From Montifringilla adamsi (Eukaryota; Chordata; Aves; Passeriformes; Passeridae), in NCBI GenBank assembly GCA_017590115.1, contig JAGGNK010007559.1, positions 1 to 64,000 on the forward strand: a stretch of 64,000 nucleotides of DNA, in the 5' to 3' direction. This document shows, piece by piece, positions 47,260 through 59,661 of the stretch; the stretch's first letter is position 1; every line of letters begins with the position of its first letter. The position numbers and the translations under genes are program-made. The notes beneath the pieces are model-generated. The model made no database searches and was not told the origin of the DNA. It saw only the letters and a program-made list of their open reading frames with translations.

Positions 47260-48440
47260 CTAAGAAACAAAAAGCAATTAGTATCTCTAAAATGGCACTA
47301 TCATTTAAACTAAGGCAAGGAACTACATTAAAAAACAGTCTTGAAAATGTGGTGCAATTTTAACTATTTCTTGTTTGAGTTTAGTTTTTACAAAGCTTGC
47401 AAAAATATGTGAAAATGAGATGCACACAACTGAGTTTTAAATGAATGGCCCTGCACAGCTCTCAAAGTCAGAGCTGGATTTCATCCAAATCACTGCTTCA
47501 TCAAAAAACTGAAGCCATAACAGCACTTCAGGGGTGTATCTGACTTTCACAAATACGTAATAATTACTGCATTAAAGTCTGCGGGATTTTTTCTGTATAA
47601 GACCTTGTTACATGAAGCTCCTGGACTATTCTCTTAGGAGACCTGGTGCATCACAAGTGCTCTGTGAAATGGTGGACTAATCACCCACATTTTTTATTCC
47701 CCACTGAGGACAACTGTACAGCCCTGATACACTGTTATCTTGAAAAGATAGAAAGATCCCTTTGAGATCATGATAAGCTATCATTTTTCACCCATCAAGT
47801 TCAAATGCTAAACTGCAATGAAAATCCCCAAGAGCCATTTTTGTGGATCTTGGGAGTTAGAAACTGAAGCAATGCTCAGTACAACTGCCTGCCCGAAGCA
47901 AATAACAAAATTATTGTTATTACATGATCAGTAAGAAAAAGTAGTATTTGATGAATCCTGGCTAAAGTGTATAAAGAATGGGAATAAGATGTAAAATTGA
48001 AGCACTTCGGGGGTATTGTCACTCACTACTTCCAAGTTGTCTGAACATTTCATTTGGAGTGAAGGTTTAAAATATTGGGGGAAGGGTTGGGCAGTTTTCG
48101 TTCATTTCCATTACCCATCTAATAGCAACACAAAGTTAGTAATAATACATGAGTATGCTTTGTTGAAAAATAGCAACTGGCAATATCTCTCCAGACTGCT
48201 TATACAGTGCTGGGTGGGGACATTCAGTGCCTTATGGCATTCACCTCTGCCCACAGGCTGGGACAGTCTCCTTGGCTGCATCTACAGCAAAGTTCTTATA
48301 AGGGCAGCCTCTGCAGACCTACAGGGCTGAACCCCCATCGCAAACTACACCCACGCCATATGAAGCGGCGAGTGGCTTTGAGAAGAAACACCGTTAAGAG
48401 CTATTTGGCAGCACGCTTGCTCCTTCCAGAAGAGAACTGT
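47260..48440 (-). other. SLC16A3 5' intron, no other feature
   Basis: Unique sequence between the start-codon exon and the nearest upstream CpG island. I could not place the 5' donor of the leader exon with confidence. Confidence 0.5.
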
Positions 48441-48449
48441 CCAAGATTT

Positions 48450-48720
48450 TCGGGGGGAGCGAAGTCAACTCGGCACCGAGCCTGTAAGGTGCGGACCCGG
48501 CTTGGAGGCAGACCCGGCCCCGCGCCCCGAGCCCCGGGCAGAGGCTGCGGGAGCCGCCCGCCCGCGGCCGCGCCTGACCCCGCGCGGAGCCGCCGCACTG
48601 AGACGTGCGGGACGTGACTCCCGGGCCGGGGCGGAGCCGGGGCCGCGCCCCCGCCCAGCGCCCGCCACTGCCGCTGCCGGAGCCCGGGGCTCCCACCGGA
48701 GAGGGAAACATCCTCCTTCC
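48450..48720 (-). promoter_or_regulatory. SLC16A3: CpG island, probable SLC16A3 promoter with paired hypoxia-response cores
   Basis: Dense CpG and GC-box sequence 1.2 kb upstream of the start-codon exon. Two ACGTG cores lie 4 bases apart at 48,603-48,607 and 48,612-48,616 (ACGTGCGGGACGTG). ACGTG is the core of HIF-binding hypoxia-response elements, and mammalian SLC16A3 is known to be HIF-1 induced. The transcription start and non-coding exon 1 are inferred to lie here but cannot be fixed. Confidence 0.6.
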
Positions 48721-49057
48721 TGGCCGTTCTTGAGCTCTTCCATGCCCAGCAGAGCAAGTCAGCCTGTAAGAGACACATTCCGTTGCACCTGCCTTACGGA
48801 ACTTGCCATCTTTGCCATGAGGAGCAGTCTCTAAACGGTTTTATGTTTTGCTGTGATGAAAGAGCTAGACTTGCTGATGTGAGGGAATGTGGCCTGCTTT
48901 CCAGCATTTCATAAAAATATGTAATATCCATTTACTCTTCTTTACATCACGGAAAAAATCGGCTAAAAATGACCATAAACCAGCACACCAGATCTTCAAG
49001 TGCCATCCTTTCAAGAGTGGTTCACATTTGCACACACATGCCTCAAAAACAGCTCTC

Positions 49058-49452
49058 TTAAAGGGAAAGGCTGAGAGGATTCGGATGGTTCAGCATGCAG
49101 GAGAGGATGCTCTGGGAAAGCCTTATTGCACAGTGCCTGAAATGGCTTACATGAAGGCTGGAGAGGGACTGGTTACAAGGGCATGCAGTGATAGAACAAG
49201 GGGAATGGCTTCAAACTGACAGTAGGTTTAGACTAGGTATTAGGAAGAAATTCTTTAGTGTGAGGGTGATGAGGCCCTGGCAAAGGTTGCCCAGCCAAAA
49301 GGCTGTCTCATCCCTGGAAGAGTTCCAGGCCAGGCTGGACAGGGCTGGGAGCAACATGGCCTGGTGGAAGGTGTTCGTGCCCATGGCAGCAGGTTGGAAC
49401 GAGATTAACTTTAAGGTTTCTTCCAACCCAAACCACTGTATGATTGTACAAT
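49058..49452 (+). mobile_element. CR1 retrotransposon 3' fragment
   Basis: The plus strand shows 'ggctgagaggattcggatgg', 'aacaaggggaatggcttc', 'ttaggaagaaattctttagt', 'gaggccctggcaaaggttgc', 'gttccaggccaggctggaca', 'ggtttcttccaacccaaacc' and the terminal 'actgtatgattg'. It is 5'-truncated and old. The open frames on either strand inside it are chance. Confidence 0.9.
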
Positions 49453-52050
49453 CAATGACATTAATCTGGTTTTGTCCATTGGTTGTTCATGTTAACACAT
49501 CAAAATAAAAAAAAACCATTAACTAGAACTAAATGAACCCTGTCTCCATAAACACAAGAATGCACTTCTTCCTGTTGTGGTGTCCCTTACTAGGCTGAGA
49601 CTGTATTCACCTCCTTAAGAGGTGAATAAGAAATAATAAGGAAGTAGTGCGGAGGTTCCTTTGCAAAATGTATAAATGAGGAGCACCACTTTAGAAAAGG
49701 CAGACTTGTGGTTGATCTGCACTGGCAACATTTTTACTCAGGATTTTGCTACAGTGCTGGGATGCCATCAAAGCCTGCTAAGACAGGAGGCTACTGCCTA
49801 ACTAATGCAACAGCTTGATTTGCTTTCTGCTTTTGCTAGCTCAGCCCTATTTAGAGGCAAAAGGATTACATTTAACTGGCTGCAGATCAGTTTCATACCT
49901 CCACAACAGACATGACAGTATTATCAGTATTTATTCCAGATTCCTTCTATCATGAATGGGTTCTTGCTTTGGTAATGTGCAAAACAAAGGTAGCATCTGG
50001 GGTTTCATCTTCCTGTTAGTATCTTCTTGTTGTCATGGAAACTAATATAGACTCAGTTAGGAGGAAACATTAGGTAGTATTGTGGGTGGTGTGATGGTGT
50101 GGTTTCTGGGATGATGTTTTATAAAAAGGAGCAGCTAGAAATCTATTATTTGTGTTTAGCCACTACTCTTATTGGCAGCACAGCTGTACTTGATGGTCAG
50201 CAGTATGTGTAGGAAGGACATTTATGAGCATGTACACTGACCTATATAGCTTGAGAACTTCATGTTGTCAAGAAGGAGAAATTTCAGGAAATTTTCAAGA
50301 ATAATTAATTTCTTCTAACTACGGCTGAAATCTACACAACCTTGAATTTTTATGATACAAATAAAAAATGGTTATCAAAAATAGAACATAAACTTCCAAG
50401 TAGGGAACCCAGTCCAGCCTAGACTTCAGTCTGGAGCCACACCCAACTGAGAAATGTATAACTACAAAAGAAGGAAGGTAGTATAAGCTGAGTAATGTAG
50501 ACATTCTCCTTCAGTTTTTCTTATCTGTGAAACAAAGAAAATAATTTCTCTCTTCATAGGGTACTGGGGGTATGGATACCTTGAAAAGCATATGTTGCTC
50601 AATGCTGTGTTTATAGGAGTTATAAACCTCCTGTATTTGCCCAAAGGTATTAAAATCTAAGCAGACTAAACAAAACATGCATGTTATTCTTGATTTTAAG
50701 TGAGGATTCCTAAGACTAACCAACTCTACTGAAATTTTTCAGGAAATTATTCCTGAAAAAATGTTTTTATTTTAATATTCTCCAGACCCAGATGATAGCC
50801 CTCTACATACAGAACAACTACCCTTTGTATTGACATCACTGACATCTGCCTATTCAGCATGACTTTAACTCCTTCCTGCTTCTCTAAAGTACAAATGCAT
50901 AAATCTTTAAATCAGATTTTATTACAACTCAGGTACCTCATAGAAGCCATTTAGATGGGCCACTGGTATAACCCACTAGTGCATTTCCTGTGGCTTACCT
51001 GCTTAAATATTAGCCAGTTGAATTATACGTTCATTCCAAAGGCTGCTGCAAAATTCTGTTCCCTACAAAATCATTACCATATTTATCAATCCTATCCTGA
51101 CCTCCTGCCCTCCCTGCAAGGTCCCACAGTGACTGCCACTGTCCCATTTTGGCCTCCTCCATTTCAAATTAGACAATTTTTCCACATCTGCTACCTTTCT
51201 TAGGTGTTTGCCAGTTTTCCCCATTCTCTCATCTCCCTTTTAGAACTCCTGGGATAATTCTGTGCTGTCTGTAGCTGCAAGTGATGTTCCACCAAATCTT
51301 GACTATTAAACATTCTCCAGTCCCCATTTAGCCTCAAAACATCTTAGCTGTTCACCGCTGCTGCACAGTGAGTAACATTCATCACAAGTTATTAGCAGAC
51401 CACAGTGACAGTAAATTCACACTGCAATTTTATGTGTAGCAGATAATGATAACCAGTCTAAAGTCTGTTATCTGGGTAAAGTGCTCTATAGAGAAAGTTG
51501 TGGCTATTTATTTGCTTGTTTTATTTTATATCATGAAAAGTTGCAGAATCCCAGCTTGTTAGGAACAACTTACAATTAATTTTCATGTATCATGAAAATT
51601 AATTTCAGCCCTGCAGCTGTGATGGCCTTTGGAACTACCCTAATATCTAAAGTGCTCTCATGCACATGCACTGTATCTCAAGTAGGTGAGCACATGTAGC
51701 TGAATATAGTGAGAAATGATCATCTGGCTCAGAGGTGTCATTTTACACAACCACTCTGGACAGTGCAGCTGCATAATAGGGTGTCCCACATTGAGATATG
51801 TGAATTGCCACTTCAGTCACAATTTTAAAAATTAGAATGTTTTTATTTCTATAATATACCTTGAGTTATACTTCTGACTTGAACCACAAAAGGTGCACTG
51901 TACTAATAGATCCTGATTTGCATTTTAAAACGGCTGCCACACTGCTTCCTCTGAAATAAACACTGCAAAACCGTACATGACTTTACTTTGTGGCATCCTA
52001 AATTGAACGGTTTGCCCAAGTGGAGTGCATTTCCACCAGTGCTAACGGTC
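49453..52050. other. non-coding unique sequence
   Basis: About 2.6 kb without a recognisable gene or transposon. It contains one perfect 14-bp-arm palindrome (51,574-51,604). Confidence 0.6.
51574..51604. repeat. perfect short palindrome
   Basis: AATTAATTTTCATG, loop TAT, then the exact reverse complement CATGAAAATTAATT. Confidence 0.95.
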
Positions 52051-52149
52051 TGCGCCTGTGAGGAAGCAGAATTACTGAAATTCAACTCCACCTTTTTGTG
52101 CTTTTTCTTCTCTCCAAAGAATTTCTTAGAAGGCAAGCCGTAGACCCCT

Positions 52150-53550
52150 CCAGGTGGATTGCGAGCAGCATCCAAAAAAGGCTCTTTCCCGAGAGATGGA
52201 GAGGGGCTGCGGCGGCGGCGCGGGAGGGGCTCTGGGGGGACAGGGCTGGGGAACACAATGGTGGCGGTCGCGGCGTCGCCACGGCCACGACGGCTCGCGG
52301 GGCGCTCCGGGGCGGGCACGTAGCCCGCGCAGCGCTCGGCCCAGACGGCTCCCGAGGAGCCGCCGCCGCAGCCGATGCTCACGCAGCCCGCGGAGAGGCA
52401 GCCCCGCCGCCCCAGCGCTCTTCGTGTGCTTGCTAAACCGAGTACCGGGGATCCTGCCCGGGTCTGCGACCATGTCTTTATGAGGGAACAGTCCCTCAGA
52501 CTCTCGTCGCTCGCTCTGACGGACCTGAACCGTCACCGCTAAGACAAAAAATTCCGAAATTCACCTCCGGGAGCTCGACACTGAAACAGGAGGTGAGCAG
52601 TAGCGAAGGGACCCTCGTCCGCCGGTAACGGTGTGAGCCACGAATGGCGGAAACAAAGCCCGAGCTCGCGGGTGTCCCACGAGCCAGCGGCGTGGCACCG
52701 TGCGTGCCCTCGGGCGGGTGGCACTGCGCGCCTAGGCGTGACCCGGCTGCCACAGGGGATGCCGGGGGCAGCGCTCTCTCGTAGCAGGCGGCGTGGGGCT
52801 CGGTGGCCAGCACCGCTCAGCGCCCGGACAGCGCTTTCGGGCCGGGGGCGCTGAGGTCGCTGGGCGACCCAGAGGCAACGAGGGCTTCCCGACGAAGAGG
52901 TGCGCCCGCGTGGCCCCATGAGCGAGGAGAAACGCAGCCGGCGGGACGGCGCCCGCCAACCCTCGTGGGGTGGTGCCAAGGGGCGCGAGAACAGGCGGCG
53001 TCGTGCCCACGTCCCCACCGGTGCCCAGCGCAGCCTCTGGGCAAGGGATGAACCCGCGACTCCTACGCTGCGCTTTGCCCAAAGCTTGGGCGGCGCTCGG
53101 GCTCATCCGCTGGCCCGGAGAGCCCCACGCAAAGCAGCATCCTCGGTCAGCCCGGCGCTCTGGATTCGGCTCACCCGGCTCCGGACCCCCCACACCGCGC
53201 TCCCCACGCCGTTCGTCCGAGTGCAAGGCAAGAACTCCGCACATCACGCACGACGGCTCCGCCTCGGTACCTGAGTCGCGTCCCGCGTCTCGGCTGAGGA
53301 TGCCCGTGCTGGCCGCAGCCCGCTGCCCCCGTGCGCCCACAGAGCCGCCGCAGCCCGTCTGGTCCCGCCGGCCGGGGAGCGCTCCCGCGCGGCGGCTCCG
53401 CTGCTGCTCGCCCCGCCCCGGCACAGGGGCGCGCCCTGGGTCCTACCGCCGCCGCCGCCGCTCAGGCTCCCTCCCTCCCTCCGCTACAGGCTCTCGGGCG
53501 CAGGGCCGTGCAGCGTGCAGCCCCAAGGCCTCACAAGACATCGGCGTGAG
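52150..53550. promoter_or_regulatory. large CpG island
   Basis: About 1.4 kb of CpG-dense sequence 5 kb upstream of SLC16A3. Long open frames occur on both strands, but their composition (Arg, Ala, Pro, Gly) is that expected of GC-rich DNA and I recognise no family. It may be an alternative SLC16A3 promoter or the promoter of a divergent gene. On the minus strand the open frame running out of the island (52,382-51,903) ends with a less GC-biased part, GVYGLPSKKFFGEKKKHKKV, which is noted as a finding. Confidence 0.6.
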
Positions 53551-54212
53551 CTTTGCGCTGCTTGCGTAGAGTGCAATGCAGGGCTGGATCCTGCCGGCAT
53601 GGATGCTGCGCTGGCTGTCCGGAGGAACAGGACCTGAGCAGTGGACTCCAATTTATGAATGGGTTTCTGCGGCTGAGGTTTGTTCTGTGCTGCCGTTTCT
53701 GTTTTCCCGGGAGCGATCACAGTTTCGTCATTGTCTCCTCCCATGAGAATTACTCTTACGAGCTTCCTTGCTTAGTTGTTTTCTTCTTAGAAATTTGAAT
53801 GTGATGTTGTGCATTCTGTAGACAGAATGCACAATAGAGTTGTAGATAACCCTCAGGCTTCCCTCCTCTTCCTTTACTAAGGGAGTAAATATTATACTAC
53901 TCCCTGCAAATATGATTTCATAGCATACTTCTCCTTTTACATCCGGATGGAATGAGCTTTCTCCGTTAATCTCTTGTGACTCAACTGGGATTCATACAAA
54001 CGTTGGATTATAAAACTGATGTGCTGATATTGCTATGTAGCATCCATGAAAGTTGTGGTGGGATTTTTAAATGCACTACAGAAAGTAGCACTCCTGTCTA
54101 GCTGACGCTTAGGAAATTCAGGAGTAGGTGCTCCATTCTTTTGTGTGTTTCTAGCACACAATCTAATATACAGGGGAGTGACACCACACCTTAAATCCTG
54201 TGTTTGGTTTTC
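53551..54212. other. non-coding sequence with one perfect palindrome
   Basis: No gene seen. TTGTGCATTCTGT and ACAGAATGCACAA form a perfect inverted repeat at 53,807-53,834 with a 2-base loop. Confidence 0.6.
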
Positions 54213-54627
54213 AGCTCCTCACGACAAGACAAACATTGAGGGGCTAGAACATGGCCAGAGAAGGGCACGGAGCTAGGGAAGGGTCTAGAGCACAAGTGTG
54301 GTGGACAGTAGCTGAGGGAGCTGGAGAGACTCAGCCTGCAGAAAAGGAGGCTCAGGGGACCTTATCACTCTCTACAACTGCCTGAAAGGAGATTGTACCA
54401 AGGTGGGCATCTGTCTCTTGTCCCAGGTAACAAATGATAGAACAAGAGGAAATGGCCTCAAGTTGTGCCAGAGGAGCTTTAGATAGGAAAAATCTCTTCT
54501 CCAAACAGGTTGCCAGGCATTGAAATGGCAAGTCCAGGGAAGTGATGGAGTCACCATCCCTGGATGTTAACAACTGGACTCAATGATTTTGGAAAAAAAA
54601 ATATTTTCTAAATGATTCTATGATTCC
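54213..54627 (+). mobile_element. CR1 retrotransposon 3' fragment (source copy of a local duplication)
   Basis: CR1 in the plus orientation: 'acaaacattgaggggctaga', 'gccagagaagggcacggagc', 'ggctcaggggaccttatcac', 'tctacaactgcctgaaagga', 'aagaggaaatggcctcaagt', 'gagtcaccatccctggatgt', with the typical 3' octamer tail 'gattctatgattc'. Bases 54,334-54,577 recur exactly at 56,410-56,653. Confidence 0.92.
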
Positions 54628-56409
54628 TATCTGTGTGGTGTTACTCAGGGGTAGGATTCTAAGTAGGAGAGGACAGGTAGGACACAATATTGCCTTTTGA
54701 GAACTAAGATGATATTGCACAGATTAGTAGCTTCCAATTTAAAACCTACTTGCTGAAATCATGTAATGCCAAGGCAGGAACTGAAGCTCTTTTAATGACT
54801 TAGAAGTTTTTTCTTTTCCTTGTACATTATGTTTGCATTGGCTATTGGCTCAGTTTTGCTGAAGTATAGTTTGTACATGCTTAAGGATGATTCATTGCAT
54901 CAATGTGTGAAGATGAGCAAGGCCATGCAGTTTATTTTGAGTAGATAACATGCAGCCAATAAGACCGACACTGCTAATCTTAAAGACTAGGAAAACCAGT
55001 TTTTGACTGTCCACTATTATCTGAATTTAGGGCATCCACTTGCGGACTAGGTGTATTCAGATTTCAGCATCAATCCCCAAACTGATGTGTAGACTGTAAT
55101 CTTTTTTACTCACCATTAAAGTTTGTCTCTTTGGGACACTACTGAATCACTAGAAGTTATCAATTACTAATTTAGAGAACCAACATGCATTTAACTACCT
55201 GACTAGGGGCTGATTGAAGGTACATTGGAGAAGAGGACAGCTAATTTGAAAGTGAGGGCAGGGGTGAGGAAGGGTTGAAAAGGCAATGTGGTTGATAGGT
55301 TAGGCCATGGCTAATGTAAACTTGTAAAGAATGCCAGCAGTCAGAATGGTGTATGGATTTAGACATTTGCCTATTATGTGCTGATTCTGATGAGTGCTCT
55401 GAGGGGCCCACTGCACAATATAAATTATGCCGGGACTTGCACTATAATTTTTGTGTGTTCAGATATAGAAAATCATTTTAAGCCAGGTTTCACCATTCTA
55501 TTTTAAACCAGAGGTGATTCATATAAGTAAATGAACTAAATCCCTTTAATAATTGCAGTATTCTGTAACTATAATTCGCTAAATGGAACTTGCTTTATTT
55601 CAAAAGTCAAATTGCTAGTTCTGATTGTAATTTTCATTAATAGTTACTGATGAAAACAAACCCCTTCTTTCTTTAACTAGCATGGGGCTAGGACACACAA
55701 TTCTCTTCTGATGACAAAAGGAAAATTATATAAGAACTACTGATAACACTCTATCTTCTCTAAATTAGTGTACTTGAGATGTCATTTGGGTGCAGCATTC
55801 AAGTTTCTGGAAGGCAAAAGCTCTTTATATGATCTGGAAAAGGAGAAGAGTGACAGAACATTACAGGAAGTTTGCCTCATGACTTCCAGACAAGCAAGTC
55901 ATCTAGAGTGACTAAGGGAAAATCATGCTTTAGGCCTGCTGCATGTGTTACATCTTCCTCCGTCTCACCTAGACAGCGTAAAGCAGTTTAGTTGATGGAT
56001 ACAGTTTTTAATAATTAAGTGTCTTGGAACCAGAATGTGTTTATCTGTTCTGCATGACCTCATGTTGCAGTTGGCCTGAGTTTGTTTTACAAGCTTTTAA
56101 AAGTTTTTCACGATGCAGAGGGAGTTCAGAGAGGACTCTCAAAGTTTGTTTACATCCGTTTACAGCTGTACTTGAAAGGGGCAAAGAGTCTCCTTCCTGA
56201 TCCGCGCTAAGGAGAAATTAATAATAAACACTTGCATAAACAAAATGTATAGGAAGACAAGTGAACGAGAGAGTGAGATCTGAGAGTATGGGACAAGTAC
56301 TATCTGTGCTTTGGGAGAAGGGGGTCTGCCAAGGAGCGTGCCCGTGCTCACGCCATGCAGAGAAGAGGCTGCTGTGCGAGAGCACTGAGCACGGAACGGC
56401 GAGGAGGCG
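54628..56409. other. non-coding unique sequence between the two CR1 copies
   Basis: No coding exon or further repeat was recognised in these 1.8 kb. Confidence 0.6.
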
Positions 56410-56653
56410 GCCTGCAGAAAAGGAGGCTCAGGGGACCTTATCACTCTCTACAACTGCCTGAAAGGAGATTGTACCAAGGTGGGCATCTGTCTCTTGTCCC
56501 AGGTAACAAATGATAGAACAAGAGGAAATGGCCTCAAGTTGTGCCAGAGGAGCTTTAGATAGGAAAAATCTCTTCTCCAAACAGGTTGCCAGGCATTGAA
56601 ATGGCAAGTCCAGGGAAGTGATGGAGTCACCATCCCTGGATGTTAACAACTGG
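56410..56653 (+). repeat. 244-bp exact copy of the CR1 interior
   Basis: Identical base for base, by eye, to 54,334-54,577, from 'gcctgcagaaaaggaggctc' to 'tggatgttaacaactgg'. It lacks both the 5' part and the 3' tail of the CR1. The flanks differ completely: 'gaggaggcg' on the left, 'ctggaagtgcctgcaagg' on the right. It therefore did not arise by ordinary CR1 retrotransposition. Confidence 0.95.
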
Positions 56654-56654
56654 C

Positions 56655-57000
56655 TGGAAGTGCCTGCAAGGCGAGAACTGAGAAACACGAGGGGGACGGA
56701 CGGGGACGGGCGCTGCCCCCGTGAGCGAGGGCGGGAGCGAGGCGGCGCCATGGAGACGGGAACGGCCCGGCACGGCCCGGCACGGCCCGAGGGCGGCTGC
56801 GGCCGGGAGCGGAGCCGTGCCGAGCTCGGGGCCGTCCGGAGGCGAATCGCGACTGCGCTTTTCCATCGGAAGGCAGCGCGGGCATCCCGCTGCGCCGCAG
56901 GTTGTCCTTCGGAGCTCCCGATGCGTCGCCTGCGCATCTCGCGCCCTTTTCTCTCTTCTCTTTTTTCCGTCCTTCTGCACCCTCCCTGCTAAGGGCCCTC
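56655..57000 (+). promoter_or_regulatory. CpG island, candidate promoter or first exon of a plus-strand gene
   Basis: CpG-dense, beginning directly after the duplicated CR1 piece. It includes a short tandem 'cggcccggca' (56,766-56,790) and an ATG in good context at 56,750 (gcgccATGGAGACGG). The frame reads METGTARHGPARPEGGCGRE but has no recognised domain. Its position upstream of a plus-strand coiled-coil exon candidate (59,662) suggests a promoter of that gene, possibly CCDC57; this is inference from gene order. Confidence 0.4.
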
Positions 57001-59661
57001 TCCTGTGCTGTCCCTGAGTCCAGAGCATTGTCTTGTGCTCCTCTCTACTGCCTACATCTAACGGGTCTGACCTCGGCAGTCTGCCTGCCATCCGCTCTCC
57101 TGCCTCAGAACATCTGAGCCTCAGAGCCCACCCCGGAATCCTGCCTGGTGGGCTCTGCTTCCTGCCAGCCGGCCCTGCCCTTGGCAGTGTTGTCTCTGCT
57201 GACACTCGACTGTCTTTCCTCCCTCTGTGCACCTCAAATGTAGTTAATCTTTTTAACCACGGGTAGCCACCCGATCCATTTGGAACAACTGTAGCTGAAA
57301 GTGTGGTACTGAAAGAGCAGATCTTTCAGTGTTGCATGTTACAGGCAGGGAGGCAGTACTGTTCATGGATAGCCATAATAGTGACTTTTTTAAAAAGTCA
57401 CTTCTTTTGAATGGTCACTTTTTTAAATAGTCAGTTCTTTTAAAAAGTTACTTCTCCTTACGCAAATGAAGAAGATATTACTTACACTATCTGTGCACGG
57501 TCACATGATTTGAACATTGCCAACACGAATCAGAATATGAAAACACTATTTTAATGAACTTAAAATTAAAGGGGATGAATAGGGATAAGCCGGCAGAATT
57601 GAAAGACCATCAGATCATTGCGTCCTTTAGCACGGTTTGTTCCTCAGTATACCTGGGAAGAGCAAACTTGAATTTTTTTATACTTCTTGCATCCAGTGAT
57701 CAGTGACTCATTTTTCAATCCTAGGGAACTGAAGTAGTCTAGATTGTTTGTGAAGAAAAATGTTATTTAAATTATGACATCCTTTAGCATAGAGGTATTG
57801 CATAGCATTTTCTGGTCTGAAAATCTCTCATTTAAAGAGATTAAAGGGGCACTATTTGAAAGGCATGATTGTCCGATTTGTTCTCTACATCCCTGTGCTT
57901 ATTCAAAAGGGATTATCTGCAACTAGTGACACAGAATAATACTGTACAGTGAGAGAAACTATATTGACTCCAGAGATTTTCCCAAATCTCTGGAGAGAGC
58001 TGAACAGAAATAACTTTTTTTTTTTTTTTTAAGCATCCATACTGCTTAAAAACAATGTTGGGATTTTTTCTTCTACAGAATTTATAATCAGATAAGAAGC
58101 AAATATGGAGAATAAACAACAGGAAGAGGTGGATGTGAAGCAAGTAAAGGGTTTTGCATGTAAAAGCACAGGCTCTTTCTGTTGGTTATTTTCTTTTTAA
58201 CTAAAAGCAGACAAATGGGACACAGCAGTTAATATTGTTAATAAAAGAGAGGGCTGAACTGTGCCTTGACTCATCACACATATCTCAAAGAAAAGAGAAA
58301 TATGTGTGCAGCTTGCAGGGTGGAGGGAATAAACACTTATTTCTTGTTCTGTCTGCACATAATTATTGTTTAATGTAATTACTGTCTTCAGAAATAACAG
58401 TCTCTTTGCAATTATTCTCTGCTTAAAATGGTAATTGTTGTAAAATGCTGTAAAGTGTGCTGGATCCAGCTACATTTATAATGTAGAGATGGCTGGGTAT
58501 GTTTTAAATAATTTTTTTTAGTAATTGTGGGTGATCTGGTCAAGACTCTGGAATTCATCAAAGATTACTAAATGATAGATGTTAATGGGGTGTATATGCA
58601 AATTCATTTAAAGCCAGTTTAGGAGTTTTACATGGAGCATATCCATTGGGATTTGAAGGAGAAATTTGAGTCTCAGCAGTTGCCTCCTCTTTGCCAGACT
58701 GAGCTGGATACTGATCACAGTACAACAGTCATTCTTCTGATCTGCCTTGCCCTTAAGGGTTTGGGGATGAACAAGGGAGGTACACAAATGTCTGTCTAGA
58801 CTACCCTGAGACGGCACTTCGGATAGACTTGGTTGGTGTGCATGCGTGCTGGCTGTGGGATCCAGATTACTTGAGCTGAGGTTTAAATTTAAAAGCAGAA
58901 TGTGAATATGCATTTAGGTGATTGTTACTCTCCAGTTTTAGTTCAGAGTTTGGACTCTGCAGGTATTATATGATCAGTCTTATCTAATCAATTGCAACGG
59001 TCATTCAGCTACCTAAAAACCCTGTAATATACAGTTGAAAGTAAATAGAAGGTTGCAGAACAGTGCAGTAGCAATAAAGGCTGTGTGACAGGCTGCTGCA
59101 AACCTGTTAAGTCTTTAAGGGATTAATGCAGAGCTTTAAAGTTTCAGTGTATCATTAGAGAACTTTCTGGTCTTGGTAGCAGTATCAGCTGCTCAGATTT
59201 GTTTGAAATCCTGAGGAGCTGATACTGGATCGCAGAGAAACTTTTTTGTTGATAGCAATTAAAAATATTGGGAGAGGAGGGGAAAAGATACAGAGCTACT
59301 GCTATTTTCAAATGTATCTCAAAGATCAGATTTCTGCTGGTCAGCCTTTGTTTTGCAATTTTTTTTCTTATATAACAGAAAATTTTGAGTGGAGAAGAAA
59401 TTCAGTTATACTTAAGTGGAGGTCTTGCACTACTTTGCAGCAGATCCTCTATATTCTGTATGCAACTAACCTTTTGAAGGATTGTTTTGGGAAATAACAT
59501 ATACTCTTATAATTGATTTCCACTAACTCATGGGGAAAAGATGTTATGGTGCCTGTTTCTTTAGGAAATTACAGCATTCTGTATTAATAGTTACGTGTTA
59601 TTGTTAAAAAAATTTATATGTGGATCCCTCATGCTTTTTAATGTAAATTTATTTTTGTTAG
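57001..59661. other. probable intron or intergenic sequence
   Basis: Mostly unremarkable. One weak exon-like spot at about 58,080-58,140: a pyrimidine tract and ACAG, an ATG reading MENKQQEEVDVKQ, then a GTAAAG donor-like sequence. Too short to call. Confidence 0.4.

Noticed and set aside
48394..48834. Overlapping frames in the SLC16A3 CpG island
   Set aside because: Same reason: composition-driven, on both strands, with no conserved motif.
52732..53569. About 200-230-codon frames on both strands in the CpG island
   Set aside because: GC-rich DNA has few stops. The residues are Arg/Ala/Gly/Pro-biased and no family is recognised.
54352..56633. Two identical minus-strand peptides as a gene pair
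   Set aside because: Both lie in the duplicated CR1 segment, antisense to the element. The duplication is real but the peptides are not genes.
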